From: Asterochloris sp. CNOR1
Lineage: Eukaryota > Chlorophyta > Trebouxiophyceae > Trebouxiales > Trebouxiaceae
Direction of reading: 5' to 3'
Assembly (NCBI GenBank): GCA_963969365.1
Contig: OZ017751.1
Location: 124,001-188,000, forward strand
Length of the DNA: 64,000 nt
In this document: positions 32,533-44,600 of the stretch, in pieces
Position numbering within the stretch: position 1 is the first letter of the stretch
Layout: every line of letters starts with the position of its first letter
The notes under the pieces: model-generated
Told to the model about the DNA's origin: nothing
The model's input: the letters and a program-made list of their open reading frames with translations, nothing else
Databases searched by the model: none
Made by a program: the position numbers and the translations under genes

Positions 32533-35500
32533 TCAGCCGCCGCCATGAGACACAGGCTCAGTCACAAGGCGACCATTCTGAATCGTGCTGACAAACTGCT
32601 CAGGCACGGGCAGCTCCACTGGGTCTGCATCTCCTTTCCCTGGCAACACCAGGTTTATCTCAGAGGACTTGGCAGTCGTGATGGCCACATCCAGCGACTG
32701 CTCTGACAGGTACAGCTGCAGACAGCAGAGTTGGCTTGTGACAATTCCTATGCCAAAGTACCTTGAATGTTTCCCGCCAAGCCACATCTGCAAATCGCGG
32801 CCGCAGGCAGAAGCAGTGTGAAGGGCGCAGCCACCAGTCAGACACTCGCCCGTTGAGCGAGGTCAATGGCCACAGCCGTGATGTTGCTGATGACAATCTA
32901 GTCCTTGCTGCAGATGGAACTGGCTGTGGGCACCATGCTCTACTATTGCAGGCTCTGCTGCTCCACCTGTAATGGCTCTCAAGCTGGGCCCCACCTGAAT
33001 ACCGTCCGTCTTGTCCACCGCCACAGTGGGCACCCGACCTGTGCACTGCAGCTGCACATTCTGGCTATTGACCACCTCCACAGAGGCCACAATGTCGTCA
33101 AACAGCAGCCCCACGCGGCTGCAGGAGTCCATGGTGATGGCGTTGACCTTGCCCTTGACCTGCAGCCATGGGGCAATACTCTGTTGAGTGGCTGGCTGGG
33201 GCGCAAAGTGAGGCTGCTCGGCAAGGCAGCCCCAGGTGCTGCATGTGGCATGCCAGTAGCAAATGCTCGACCCTCAGGGTGCAGCACATGAGGCCCACGT
33301 TATGCGCTGGGCTGAACTGTCACCAGCTGGTGTGTTTCAGATGTTTGTCTCTGTTTTCCAGCAGCCTGTGCTCCAGACCTTGTATGCTTGATGCCTTTGA
33401 CCCAGAAGCAGGACCTGAAATGATCATAATACGAAACATAGACGGCCGTTTGATAATAAGTGACAGGGCTTTTATTGGTGGTTTGCCACGAGGAGTAAAC
33501 CTGGCTGCTAGAGCAGCCCCACTGATGCTACCATGCACAACATGCTCGCAGCCAGTGTACTTCCACAATGCTGCAGCTGCTCAACTTGACAAGGGCCCTG
33601 TACCAGGATGGCTTCGCACTGGGCTGCATCAGAATTTCAGCGGCACTTGACAGCAGCTGGGCTTCGTCAGGAGCAAGCAGCCACACAGCAGCTGTTGGAA
33701 GGCATGGCTGAGGAGCTCCCAGCAGACATGCTCGGCAGAAGACCAGCACGACACTTGGTCCGCCGCTCGTTCGTACTGCAGAGCACAGGCTTACCATATG
33801 AGCTGTGCTGCTCTTGCAGAATTCAATGCTGGCCGTCTGCTTGGGCTGTCACACCACCCAGCTGGTGCTGCAGTCACTCGTAGAAGAGTGCTCCCTAAAC
33901 TGCGTCCCCCGCAAGCTTTTGAGGCCTTGCCAACCTGGCCTGTGCTGCGCCTTGCAGGCGTGATGTGACTTGCTTTCTCCCACTGCTCAGCTGATGCTGC
34001 GGCACACTGCAGACTATTGCTGCCTGAATGAGCCAAGCCCTCCCAATCTGAACTGTACTGCCCTTGCAGGCACAAGTGTACTTTGTCTGCTTGGGATTTG
34101 TCCCAATGCCCAGCTGGTGCTGCAGCAAACTGCGCTACATCGCTGCCTGGACTGAGCCAGAGCTCCCCCCCCACCTGGACTGTGCGGCCCTTGCAGGCAT
34201 CAACATAGGGAAACCTGATTGGGAGACTCCCACTGCCTTGGGTGGTGCTGCGTCGTCACTGCAGGATGTTACTGCCTGGACTGCGCCAGAGCCCTCCCCA
34301 CCTGGACTGTGCTGCCCTTGCAAGCATAGATGTAGACCGTCTGCTTAGGGCTGGTGTCGTCCACCACCACCTGACGGTTATCCACCTGCCCCTCCACACA
34401 CCATTTGCGCCCCTGCTCCAGCTCTACACGTGCAGGCGTCGCTGAAGTAGATGGTGCCCGGCCACTGGGAGCGCCATCTGCATGTTTCAGCAGTTGTGAG
34501 CTCTGGAAGGGTGCAAATACTGCGATCAAGCATCATGCAGGAGGTGATGACCTGGACAAAGGCTACGCATGCTATCTGCATGCACTGCACGAGGGACTTG
34601 TTCAGACTTTGTAGAGAAAAAGGCAATGCAAGTGGTGTTGTACACGCAGACAGTGCTGAAATTGCTGGCGCGCTACCACTTGTGGGTGTTGAGTCAACAT
34701 GCGCACTGCAAACACGGCTGACTGCGGTGCGGCGTGTGGCTGCAGACGTGACTGCACCGGCACTTTGCATGCAAGCCGGAATTGGTGCCATGCCTGCGTG
34801 GAGAAAGCGCCTGCATGCGGTGGCCATCGTCTCAGGCAGCGCTGAAGCCCCTACTGGCATGTGTGCCAGTTGCAGTGCAAGTGCAGCAGTCTGTGTTTCT
34901 CTGCCCTTATGTCCTTCTGCAGATGGCCTCACAGTTGCCTCCCTGCAGACTGCTGTCGGCTTGCATGGCACAAACAAGGCCTTAGTATGTCTTTGGCACT
35001 GTGTGCAGTCGCCATGCATGCTGCAGGGATACCAACAACCATCGTGTGCAAAAATGTACCAGGCAGGTGGCAGACTGTGAGCAACAGCATTTTAATGTGT
35101 GTGACACCTCCCAGGCTGCAGGCATGAGCACAACTTCCTTTACCAAACAAGGGCGTGGTGTGTGGGCAGCCATGCTTACATCCTGGCAGGTCTGCCTTAA
35201 TGCAGCGTGCTCACCTGTTGGCTTGGCTACCATGCCACAGCCCCTGAATTGGCTGCCCGGTCTCAATACTGAACTGGGAGTGGGCCCATGCTTGAAAGCA
35301 CAAGACCATGCAGACTTCCAGGTGCATCCCAAGTCAAGCTTGCTTACCTGCATGCTGCACACCATTTGCACAGATTGCAGACTGTCTGTGCAGGTGAGAG
35401 CAAGATGACAGCCTGTGCCTGCGAGAGGGCAGACTCAGGCAGGTGCTGGTGCTGTTCAAGCCTCCTCACCTGCAGGCTTTGTGGCCACAGACACAGCCCC

Positions 35501-38361
35501 CGACCTGTCTGCCCGGTTCTTGGTCTTCATGTCATCAGTGACCTTCCGAAGACCTTGTGTCACATTGTCGCCCTGCACAAGTGCACGCATGTCATGGTGG
35601 GGGCAAAGGTCTCCAGGTGGCACATGCCACATGTCAGGCAGCCCTAGACATGCCTCTCACGCAATGCCAGGACAGCCCTGCTGGCACGCTCCTTGCCAGC
35701 TGCCACCTGAGGGTCACCACTTCCAGTGAAGCAGCGCTGCGCTCAGTGCGCGTCATGCAACACCCCCGCTCTGCAGGTGTGCTTGCCTTGTTCAGGGCAG
35801 CCAGCACTGCCGTCATGCCCGCCTCGCCGCCGGCTGCCCTGGGTGCAGCAGCTGGCACTGGCTTTCCCCGGGCCTCCAACAGGCTGCCTGCTGCTGGAGG
35901 TGGCGGTGGTTGTGGGCCAGCAGGCCGCTTAGGTGCCCCTGCAGTCCGCAGTTGAGCTGCTGAAGAAAATCATGAGTCACAGCAGGCAACAGATGTGTAC
36001 CAGTGGACGCGAAACCTTCGCAGATGTGCAAGGCACCACCCACCGAGATGACATGCCTACCAATCAGGCAGGGCTGCGGGAAGCTGTGCATGCCGCCCCG
36101 TATGCCAGACACACTTGCATCAGTCACCTTGATGTATGGCCAATTTGAAGCAGTCTAAGCAGCACACCTGCAGCAGGTGCCGCTGCATCTCCACCCTCTG
36201 CCAGCTTGAACTGGCTGACAGGGACACCGTTTCTGTTCCAGGCTGGCCCTGCCACATGGTGCTGCTTGACATACGCCTTCAGCTGGTCAAACAGCTCCTT
36301 CAGCGCTTTGACCCACTCCACATGCTGCGGATCCTTGCTGCGAAATTCTGTCAGCACCTGCAGGCAGCCGGTGCAGCTTGCTGACACCTCTAAATTCAGC
36401 TGTCTGGTGTGGGTCAGGACAGCGAGAACAGCTGTCAGCTGGTGCAGCGTGCCCTTACCTTACCACAGGTGCCTCTTGGTATGTTGCGGTCTGTCATGCA
36501 GGAAAGTGCATCTGGCAGCTCATGCAGTGCTGAGTACTGTGCACAGCATGGGCTGGAATGCAGACATCAGGGGCCACTGCATGGGCAGCTGACCTTGTTG
36601 GCCCAGAACTGCGCGCTGTTCCAGCTCTCCTCCACTTGCTGTGCTGGCAGGCTGATGCCTGCATGGCGAGGGGAGTGCGGTCAGGGAGGGCCAAGTGAAG
36701 GCATGCTGCTGTGAGGGCTTGGCTGGGAGCTTGTACAGCATGCAACCCCTGTAAAGCAAGGATGGCTGCAGCAGCTGCAGGCCACAGCTGTGGCCGTGAA
36801 AGCGGCAAAGTGGTCAGCACAGCCAGGCAAATGCACAACCAGCAGCGGTCGTGCATGCAGGTGCATTTGTGCATGCAGGTCCTCTGCCATGCTGACACAA
36901 CTCAGTCTCCAATGAGCTGAACGATCCACTGAGGTACATATGACAGCAGCGGCCAGTGAGCGTTTTCACACTGCAGCCAGCACTAGCAGACAAGCCACAC
37001 CAGTGCACTTAGGGCTCAAGCAGCCGCAGACCACCGACATGCTGACAGGGTGGCAGGCAGCTCAACACACGCAGGTCAGGGTAGAGGCCAGCCCCAAGAG
37101 CGCACCCACGGTGGTCACAAGACCTCTGCCTCTGCAAATGCCCAATGGCAGCCCTTCAAACACTGGATCCGAGAGCCCTAACTGCTCACCGCAGCCGGGG
37201 CCAGTGTACACCAGCCACGTCAGCGCATGCAGGGCCTCAGCCACCGTCTTCTGGTGGTTGAAGGCTGCGCTGCGCCTGCCCTCGGTCAGGGCAGTGGCTG
37301 CCTGCATCTGCTCGGCCACTGGGCCCACCAAGGTGGTCAGCTGACTGACGTCTGGTTTCTGCACATGGCAAGCCTGGGGCAGATGAGCCAGACGGCCATG
37401 CGCTCACAGGCAGGCTGAGCCCCTCATCAGCCATCCACTGGACAGTCAGTCTAGCTAATAAGCACAGGGCAGTGCATTCTTGAGGCAGAATGTCATGGCC
37501 TGAGATTGGCTTCTCAGGTAACCAGTCAATGCCGACTGCCGAAAGCAATGCAGATCAGCCCTGGTTGTACAATGTTGTTCAGGGGAGGCCATCTGCCCAC
37601 CTGACATTGTGCCACTGTTTGCAGGACCACCTGCTGCCCCTGCAAGTGCAGCAAAGAAGATCAGCCAGACGACGACAATTGTCATTAGAAAGCAGCTACG
37701 TATGTGGATTGGCAAGGCAGGGACCCTGCTCTATCTCCATACCTTGAAAGCCTTCTCTAACACAGAGGTGACATTCTGCACCTGTAGCAGGGACAGGGAC
37801 TGCCTCTGCCTGCAACTGGAAGGTCTGGTCTGGCTTGATCAAGCTGCATGTCTTCATGAAAGACTGTCGACAGTGCAAAGTGTCAGATGTTAAGCGTGGG
37901 ATGCCAGGCATTGCACACGCAGAGTAACCTGTTTTCATTCAGATCAGCTTGTCAATGAGCTGAGCAGACACAAAGCTACAGCGCAGCTGTGAGCATGCGC
38001 ACCTCGGGCTGCAGAGGGGCAGCGGCCTGGACCACCGCAGCTAGCGCTGGTTGTGTCAGGCGATCGTATTCCTGCACCAAGGCTACGGCAGCGCCTGTGC
38101 CGGCAGGCTGGGCAGTCACTGCCGCTGGCTGTTGCACACCAGACAGCCCAGTGGGAGCTGCTGGGGGAGGGCCAGCAGAGGCATAACCCTGGAGGTATGG
38201 CAGAGTATCTATGAGCCACACGAGTTCCAGGAAGAGGCAAAAGGACAGCACATGCAGGCATTGAAGTGTTCACGACAGCGCAGAGTGCTGACCGATCCAG
38301 GGGGAATGCTCTCAAGCCGGGTGGCAACGGCCTCTAGCCTTGCTAGCAGCACCTCCAGCAT
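32533..38361 (-). CDS. CAP: Cyclase-associated protein (CAP/Srv2), actin-monomer recycling factor
   Basis: Binds cofilin-actin and recharges actin monomers with ATP. Exons: 38361-38293 (MLEVLLARLEAVATRLES oligomerisation start), 38188-38003 (VQEYDRLTQPALAAVVQAAA), one or more unplaced, 37358-37190 (KPDVSQLTTLVGPVAEQMQA to EALHALTWLVYTG), 36643-36594 (ESWNSAQFWANK), 36357-36168 (VLTEFRSKDPQHVEWVKALK to QHHVAGPAWNRNG), 35938-35787 (proline stretch, then MTAVLAALNK), 35572-about 35476 (GDNVTQGLRKVTDDMKTKNR), 34477-34302 (ELEQGRKWCVE, SPKQTVYIYACKGSTVQ), 33159-32995 (VKGKVNAITMDSCSRVGLLF) and 32715-32533 (LYLSEQSLDVAITTAKSSEI to the stop). The beta-helix CARP domain is complete. The intron after 35787 has a GC donor. 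The gene for its partner actin opens this window. Confidence 0.92.
33380..33650 (+). other. AT-richer open stretch inside a CAP intron
   Basis: On the plus strand, opposite to CAP, a frame reads MLDAFDPEAGPEMIIIRNID, then GRLIISDRAFIGGLPRGVNL and CTTCSQPVYFHN, before going on. The 33410-33480 part is noticeably AT-rich (ATAATACGAAACATAG, TTGATAATAAGTGAC) compared with the surrounding intron. It could be a captured gene fragment or a chance frame; no domain is recognised. Confidence 0.3.
33800..34345. repeat. Exon-end-plus-donor tandem repeats in CAP intron, about 125 bp unit, 5 copies
   Basis: On the plus strand, CCTTGCAG/A landmarks lie near 33815, 33951, 34067, 34190 and 34316. On the minus strand each unit is a version of the true exon end (TGCAAGGGCAGCACAGTCCA then the GTGGGG donor, at 34302) and its intronic flank. 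Decoy copies downstream still translate to a recognisable fragment (PKQTKYTCACKGSTVQIG). Some keep a GT donor and one has lost it. Confidence 0.85.
35205..35265. repeat. Diverged copy of a CAP exon end and donor in its own intron
   Basis: Minus-strand text ACCGGGCAGCC to GGGGCTGTGG and GCCAAGCCAACAG then GTGAGC parallels the real exon end at 35525-35476 (ACCGGGCAGAC, GGGGCTGTG, CAAAGCCTGCAG then GTGAGG). The copy lies about 260 bp into the downstream intron and keeps a perfect-looking donor. Confidence 0.75.
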
Positions 38362-38680
38362 GCCCTACATGCAGTAGTCAGCCTATTCAGAGCCTGGCAT
38401 CATTGGCGAACCCACTAAGGCTGCAAAATGGATCACCTGGCCAGACATGGAATGGTCTAGCCTCAATGTCTGGGATCAGAGCAGATCATGCCTGCAGTTA
38501 CCAGCTCAGTTACTGATCTGTTTGATCTGCATATAGTCCTGTGCCCGTTCATTGAGGCTACGGACTCTAAATTTAAATCAATCAATCTTCCAGCTGCTCA
38601 AGGCAAAAGAATCTCAAAGTTGCTCTGAACAACAAGGGAAGCAAAAGCCTCAATCATGCACAGACTTTAATCGCCTTGCA
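38362..38680. promoter_or_regulatory. Bidirectional promoter region of CAP and the ABC1K kinase
   Basis: 319 bp separate the CAP start codon (minus) from the proposed kinase start codon (plus). The region contains the inverted copy of the 46 bp dispersed repeat (38533-38578) and a CAAAGTTG/AATC-rich AT patch next to it, which may contribute promoter elements. Confidence 0.5.
38533..38578. repeat. Dispersed 46 bp repeat, copy 2 (inverted)
   Basis: ATAGTCCTGTGCCCGTTCAT, then TGAGGCTACGGACTCTAAAT and TTAAAT, is the reverse complement of 21841-21886 with about three to four mismatches. It lies about 100 bp upstream of the kinase start codon. Confidence 0.8.
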
Positions 38681-41600
38681 ATGCTGCCCAGCACCCTCGA
38701 CGTGCAGGGCCAGCTGCCGTTTGCAGGCAAGCTCAGCCAGCACCAGACACACCGGCCCATAGCACGACTGCACAACAAGGCCAGGCATGGTCAGCACCTG
38801 AGAACTCACAAGGTCAGCTCTGCAGGGGGGAGCGTCACATAGCAGCAATGACAAAGCAGCATGCCGCCAGGACACCCGCTTGCTTGCTGCTCTCATGGCC
38901 GCCGTGTCTGCACCTTGCTGTGAAGCCCCCCAGCACACTCACTTTTGTGCCTTCCCAGTGCAGGCGTCCTCCCGCACAGATGAGCCTGAGTACAGAGCCA
39001 GCCTCAACGGTGCCAGCCTCAACGGCGCAGGCCCCAGCAATGGCAGGGCCAGCCGCCTAGCACCTGATGCCCAGGTAGCGGTGGAGCACAGCTCAGATGG
39101 TGCCAGCAGGAATGGGGCCAGCCTGAACGGCGCTGGCAGCAGCCAGCAGAATGGGTCGTCGGGGGCTGCAGCGAACCTAAATGGGGCTGGCCGGGAAAGT
39201 GCCAACATGCTGAGGAGAGGCCCCAAGCGGGAGCGGGAGCTTGTAGCCGAGCAGCGGGCTCAGGCTGTCGGCCAAGCGCTGGAGGACGCTGCCGTCATCG
39301 AGGCCCAGGTGACTGGCAGGGCATGTGGAAATTGGGGTTGGCCAACCTTGCCTCACAACGGTCCCAAAGAGACAGTCAGGACTGCAGAACACTGCTGCCG
39401 TCAAGCTCAAGTCAGTCGGCAGAGTGCGTAAAGGGGCTGCTGAGACATGCCACTGCTGGGGTGGCTTGCTGGCGGCCACTCCTCACAGGCAGTCTGCATG
39501 GAGCTCAGCCGTGTCTTGGACAGCGTCCTGCACAGGCTGAGCTCAGAGTGCTGGATCTTCAGCTGGCAGCATGCTAAGAAGCTGCAGGCCACAGGATGCA
39601 ACAAGTTGAGGGCTCAGTGAAGCGTCTGCTGTGCTGCAGGCGACAGAGTGGCAGGACTCATGCGATGCTGGCCAATTGTCCTCATGCGCAATCGGCCGCA
39701 GCATGGATCTGGACAGCCAGGTGACGACAGACATGCATGTGCAGGATCTGCCGTCTTTCACGGCGATATCTGTCAGTCGAGGCTTCCCCTCCTGCCGGCG
39801 TGCACTGATGCCCGCACAACCTCAGCTTGTTGTCCCCTGAACTATATGTATTACAAGTCTGGGGGTGGTGCGCAGATGAACAGACTGGCTGACCCTGTCG
39901 GCGCTTCTGCACAATGCAAAGCAGTCTGTCTGCAGCATGGTCCTGTCCAAGCACCCACTGATCTGGCTCATGGGAGGTTGTCAGCCTGTGCTGCTGCTGA
40001 CGCTGAATCTGTTTCGTCTGGGGCCACGCCACTGCCTTCAGCCTGTTTGGTCGATGCACACCCCTATTGTGAGGAGTGTTGCACAAGGAATGAGAGTGTG
40101 TACAGTGGTTGAAGTGTGGCAGGGGAGGACCATCTGGAACTCTTCTCCGTCAAGAGCAATCTGCCAGGCAGCAAGGGGGTCGTGCTACTGTCGCCAAGCT
40201 GGCCCCCCCTTGCTGCAGATCTTGCAGCAGAAGATGGAGCAGCAAGAGGCAGGGAAGCATGTGAAGACGGGGCGGCCATACAAAGCCCCCGGGGGGCGCT
40301 GGAGCAACTTCAAAAAGTACTCAGTTTTTCAGGTGCAAGGGGACACCTCCCCAGAGGGACTGCAGGGCTTGATGCATGGATGCTGGCCTGCAATGACAGT
40401 TCACGTGCAAAGGCGCGACGCCGCCAGGAAGGGACAGCAGCTGGCTGGCAGCAGCGTTTACTGGCCCACAGCCCTGCTCTGTTGGACAGGAATAGATGCA
40501 ATCACTTGCCCAGCAGTCGTGCTGCTGCTGGCGTGCTATTCGAGAGTCAACTCTGCTTGTCACTGGGCGATCCTCAGCCACGCTGCTGCGCTGACGCTCT
40601 CCCTTGTGCCTTCAGAGAAGCCTCATGATCTGGAGCTTTGCCCTGGTGCTATGCTTCAAGCTCTTCTGGTCGAACGCCAAGATCAGCTACGGCAGGAAGG
40701 GCATGACACCAGAGAGGGTCAAGTCTCGCAAGCAGAAGGTGGCTGCCTGGGTCAGGGAGGGCCTCATCAAGCTGGGTCCCACCTTCATTAAAATTGGTCA
40801 GCAGGTGAGCTGCAATTGCTGCCGTGCCAGGACCCATCAATATGGCTGCACTTTCATCAAGTCCTGGCCAAGGGCGGTCACACCGACTTGCAGCTCTGCT
40901 GCCAGCTAGCATCATCGGCATGGGCAGGCCACAGTGCTGGGCCTAGCATGCACTTGGAAGCAGTCTGACTGCAGCAGCTGTGCTATGTTGTCCCAAGCTG
41001 CCCTCGTCCTTCCCAGCTGGGCCTGGCTGGGGTGGAGCCTAATCAGGCAATTTGGCTTGGCCATGGTCTGTGCGACAGGTTGCAGCTGCCTTCATGTGGC
41101 CATGCCGTCTGTTCCACACTGCCGCTGGCCCAGGCATGCCAGACAACCCCACAGCAAACTGTTTGAGCTGCGTGGGTATCTTGCCTGCCTGCTGCCACAT
41201 CTGCTGGATGGAGCCTATGTCAGACAGGATCCAGCTGCCTGTAATGACCTCTTGCCTGTGATGCCTGCAGTTCAGCACTAGGGTGGATGTCCTCAGCCCA
41301 GAGTTCATTGGAGAGCTGGAGAAGCTGCAGGTCAGTGGCCGCAGAATGTTTTGCAGCAGCACTGCCAGGAACTGTCTTTGTGAGGATGTTCTGTGATGTG
41401 CCTGACGGTGCGGGCATTCAGAACTGTGAATCAGCAAGCACCTTTTAGAGTTGTCCATGTCTGCTGGGCATGTGCTGTGCCATGAGCAAGAGTCCCTTCC
41501 TGCTGCCAGGCACCCACAGTGACATCTGGGGCGCATCTGCACCGTAACACAACCCAGTAGGGCTCCCGCCTGGCCTAACCACAAAATGAGTCAAGCACCT

Positions 41601-44600
41601 TGACAACACAACAGCTGAATGAAGACCTGTCTGACTTGTGTCTGCCTGCAGGACAATGTGCCGGCCTTTGACAGCGCGGAGGCAATCAGCATTGTCGAAA
41701 GGAACTTGGGCGCCCCTGTCGAGCAGATGTACGAGTCGTTTGATGCGGAGCCCATTGCTGCAGCCAGCCTGGGCCAGGTGGGATAGGGTTCTGCTGTACC
41801 TGACCAATCGTGCTGCATCCTTGTCTTTCCAGTGTCTTGGCACGAATCGCTCAAGAGCTTTCCGCTTGGACATGCTTGCGTTGCTGTTACCAGGGGGAGC
41901 CAGGTATCTGGCGGCCAGGTTGTGGCCTGCATTGGACAGTCTGACTCAGCATGCATCTGCCCAACTGTGGCAGGAGGGCTGACAAGTACCACGCACAGCT
42001 GCCTGGGGCTGTTTGAGTCTTGGCTGTCTAGTGCATGTTCCCAGCTCGACAGACATGTTATTTCAACAGAGCACACAGACACAATCTGCCAAGCTTCTCG
42101 TGTGCCACTGCAGGTGCACCTGGCGCGTTTAAATGGCCAGCGAGTGGTGGTCAAAGTGCAGCGCCCAGGGCTCAAGGATCTGTTTGACATTGACCTGAAG
42201 AACGTGCGCGTGCTGGCACAGTGGCTACAAAACCTGGACCCCAAATCAGATGGCGCCGCCCGCGACTGGGTGGCCATCTATGACGAGTGCGCCAGGATTC
42301 TCTACCAGGTGAGCTCCGTTTTGAAGTGTCTTGTGAAGCAGTGCAGGCTGACACGGTCGAGCTTGAAGGGTACCACTGTGACAGATGTGATTGGCAAGAG
42401 ATGAGCTGCTGGTGGCCTCAATAGCTGATCTTTGCCAGGAGCAGGCAGTGTCTTGTGTCCTGCCATCCATTAATTGGTGCCCACAACTGGAGGCAGCTGA
42501 TGTGCAATGAGGCTCTGTAATGGTCACCCACCAAGCGTGATGTTTCCTGGACAATGAACAACATGTTTCTTGCAGGAAATTGACTACAAACGGGAGGGCC
42601 AGAGTGCAGACCGCTTCCGCAAAAATTTCGGCAGCGCTGAGTGGATCAAGGTGCCCACTGTGCTCTGGGAACGCACCACCAGTGAGGTGAGCTTGTTGCA
42701 GCCTCAGCAGTGGTACGTGTACAGACCCACTTTTGAGACAGTTGGGGCTACAACTGCACGACCCTTCTCAGCATCCAACACCTTTATTTGCAAGAACTGG
42801 TGCGGCCTGCAGGTTCTGACAATGGAGTACTGCCCAGGCACCAAAATCAACCGCATAGAGCAGCTTGATGCCATGGGGGTGGACAAGCAGCGTCTGGCAA
42901 GGCTGGCAGTCGAGTCCTACCTGCAGCAGATCCTGACCCACGGCTTCTTCCATGCTGGTGAGTTGGTGCCCCCAGAGAGTGCAATGTCCTGCATATCTGG
43001 GCGACCAGTCCCAAAGTCTTCAGCAATACGATATATACTTATCAAAATATCATTGGGCTACACAGTGAAGGACTCTTTGTAGGGAGGAAGCGGCTGCAGT
43101 AAGGCAACCCTGCAGTCAGGCAGGCCTGTTGCCCACTGGGGGTATCCTATGTGTGTCAGCCCCGTATGCTGCGCCCTGCTCCAGCCCTCTTGAGCGATGT
43201 GTCTGCTGGTCAAACTTGAGGTGGACTGGGCCCAGTGAAACCTGTGTCTGCTAACCACTTGCTGAGTTGATGGCTAGCCGTTGCAATGAGCACAGCAGTG
43301 TCCCTTACTTGCGTTCTTGTGCCTTCAGACCCTCACCCTGGCAACATCGCGGTGGACGCCGTGAATGGTGGTCGTCTGATCTACTATGACTTCGGTGAGC
43401 AGCTGGCAGACATGAGCCTGGCAAGCAGCCTGGCTGCTGTGCGCTGATGCACAGACTGCTTGGCCATCGCAGCTAGCCCTTCAATGGTAACCAGGATCAT
43501 GATCTGAGCTGCGCGGGTGCTGGCGGTCCCTTGGATTCATCCCTTGTGCCGCTCAGGCACTGTGTGGTACCACTGAGGCGATGTCTCCTGCCCACTGGGG
43601 GTGCAGTGGCTGTGTATGCCTTTGAATTCTGGGTTTGTCTTTCCAGGCACCAGAAGCCACCTCCTGATCATGATGGCCGATCAGGGGCATGCCTGCTCTT
43701 TGAGGTCCATGTCAAATAGTTGGGCTGCAGCCACTCTATGCTAACATAGTTCATTGCTGCCGCCCTTGCTTCCTTGTCAGATGGTCTGGCACACAAACAA
43801 GCCCGTGGCAATGTTGTTCACGCACCTGCTGGCCAGCCCAGCCCTTGCCAATGCTTTGCACCTGCATTCCACCATTGGTGGCAAGAGCTTCAGATTGGGG
43901 TTCAACTGCGTCATGGAACGTCGTGCTGCTGGCGCAGGTGTCTAGCAGGCCTCCTTAGGTCAGGGTGTGAGACAGATCCTTGCCAACCCTGTCAGTGCAC
44001 CTGCTCCCGTGAGATGCCCTGGAACACCATCACATGCCTGCAGGGATGACCCTCGTTGACCCTGTCAATGTCCCTGCTTTCCTGTGAGATGCCCTGGACC
44101 ACCACCATGTGCCTCCCCAGTGACACCACCATGTGCCTGCAGGGATGATCGTCAAATTCCCCAGTGATATCACCGTATGCCTGCAGGGATGATTGGGTGA
44201 ATCTCCGGTGACACCACCATGTGCCTGCAGGGATGATCGGGTTAAACCCCCAGTGACATAACCATGTGCCTGCAGGGATGATCGGCAAACTCCCCGGTGA
44301 CACCACCGTATGCCTGCAGGGATGATCGGGTAGATCCCCAGTGACACCACCATGTGCCTGCAGGGATGATCGCCAAATTCCCCAGTGACATAACCATGTG
44401 CCTGCAGGGATGATGGGCGAAATCCCCAGCGACATCCGTGCTGGCCTCCTGGAGCTGTTCTATGGCGTGTACGAGAAGGACCCCGATCGGTGAGCTGGCT
44501 GGCATCTGCACATCTGCAGCCGCTCTGCTGGGCAGAAGGGCCAGCAGCCACAGGGGGGGGTCGGCTCCCTTGGCGGAGCGGCGGCTGGTGCCCAAGGCAG

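Noticed and set aside
32830-32990. Possible extra CAP exon (NITAVAIDLAQ on the minus strand)
   Set aside because: The flanking exons (ending DGIQ and starting LYLSEQ) already join in phase and match CAP without a gap.
39937-40791. 284-residue plus-strand open frame
   Set aside because: It runs through the introns around the 40219 and 40616 exons of ABC1K. Only the stretch encoding the GRPYKAPGGRWSNFKKY region is real coding.
44035-44433. CRISPR-like regular repeat array
   Set aside because: The spacing looks regular, but the spacers are diverged copies of the same unit and the array ends in a functional splice acceptor of a plastid kinase gene in a eukaryotic genome.
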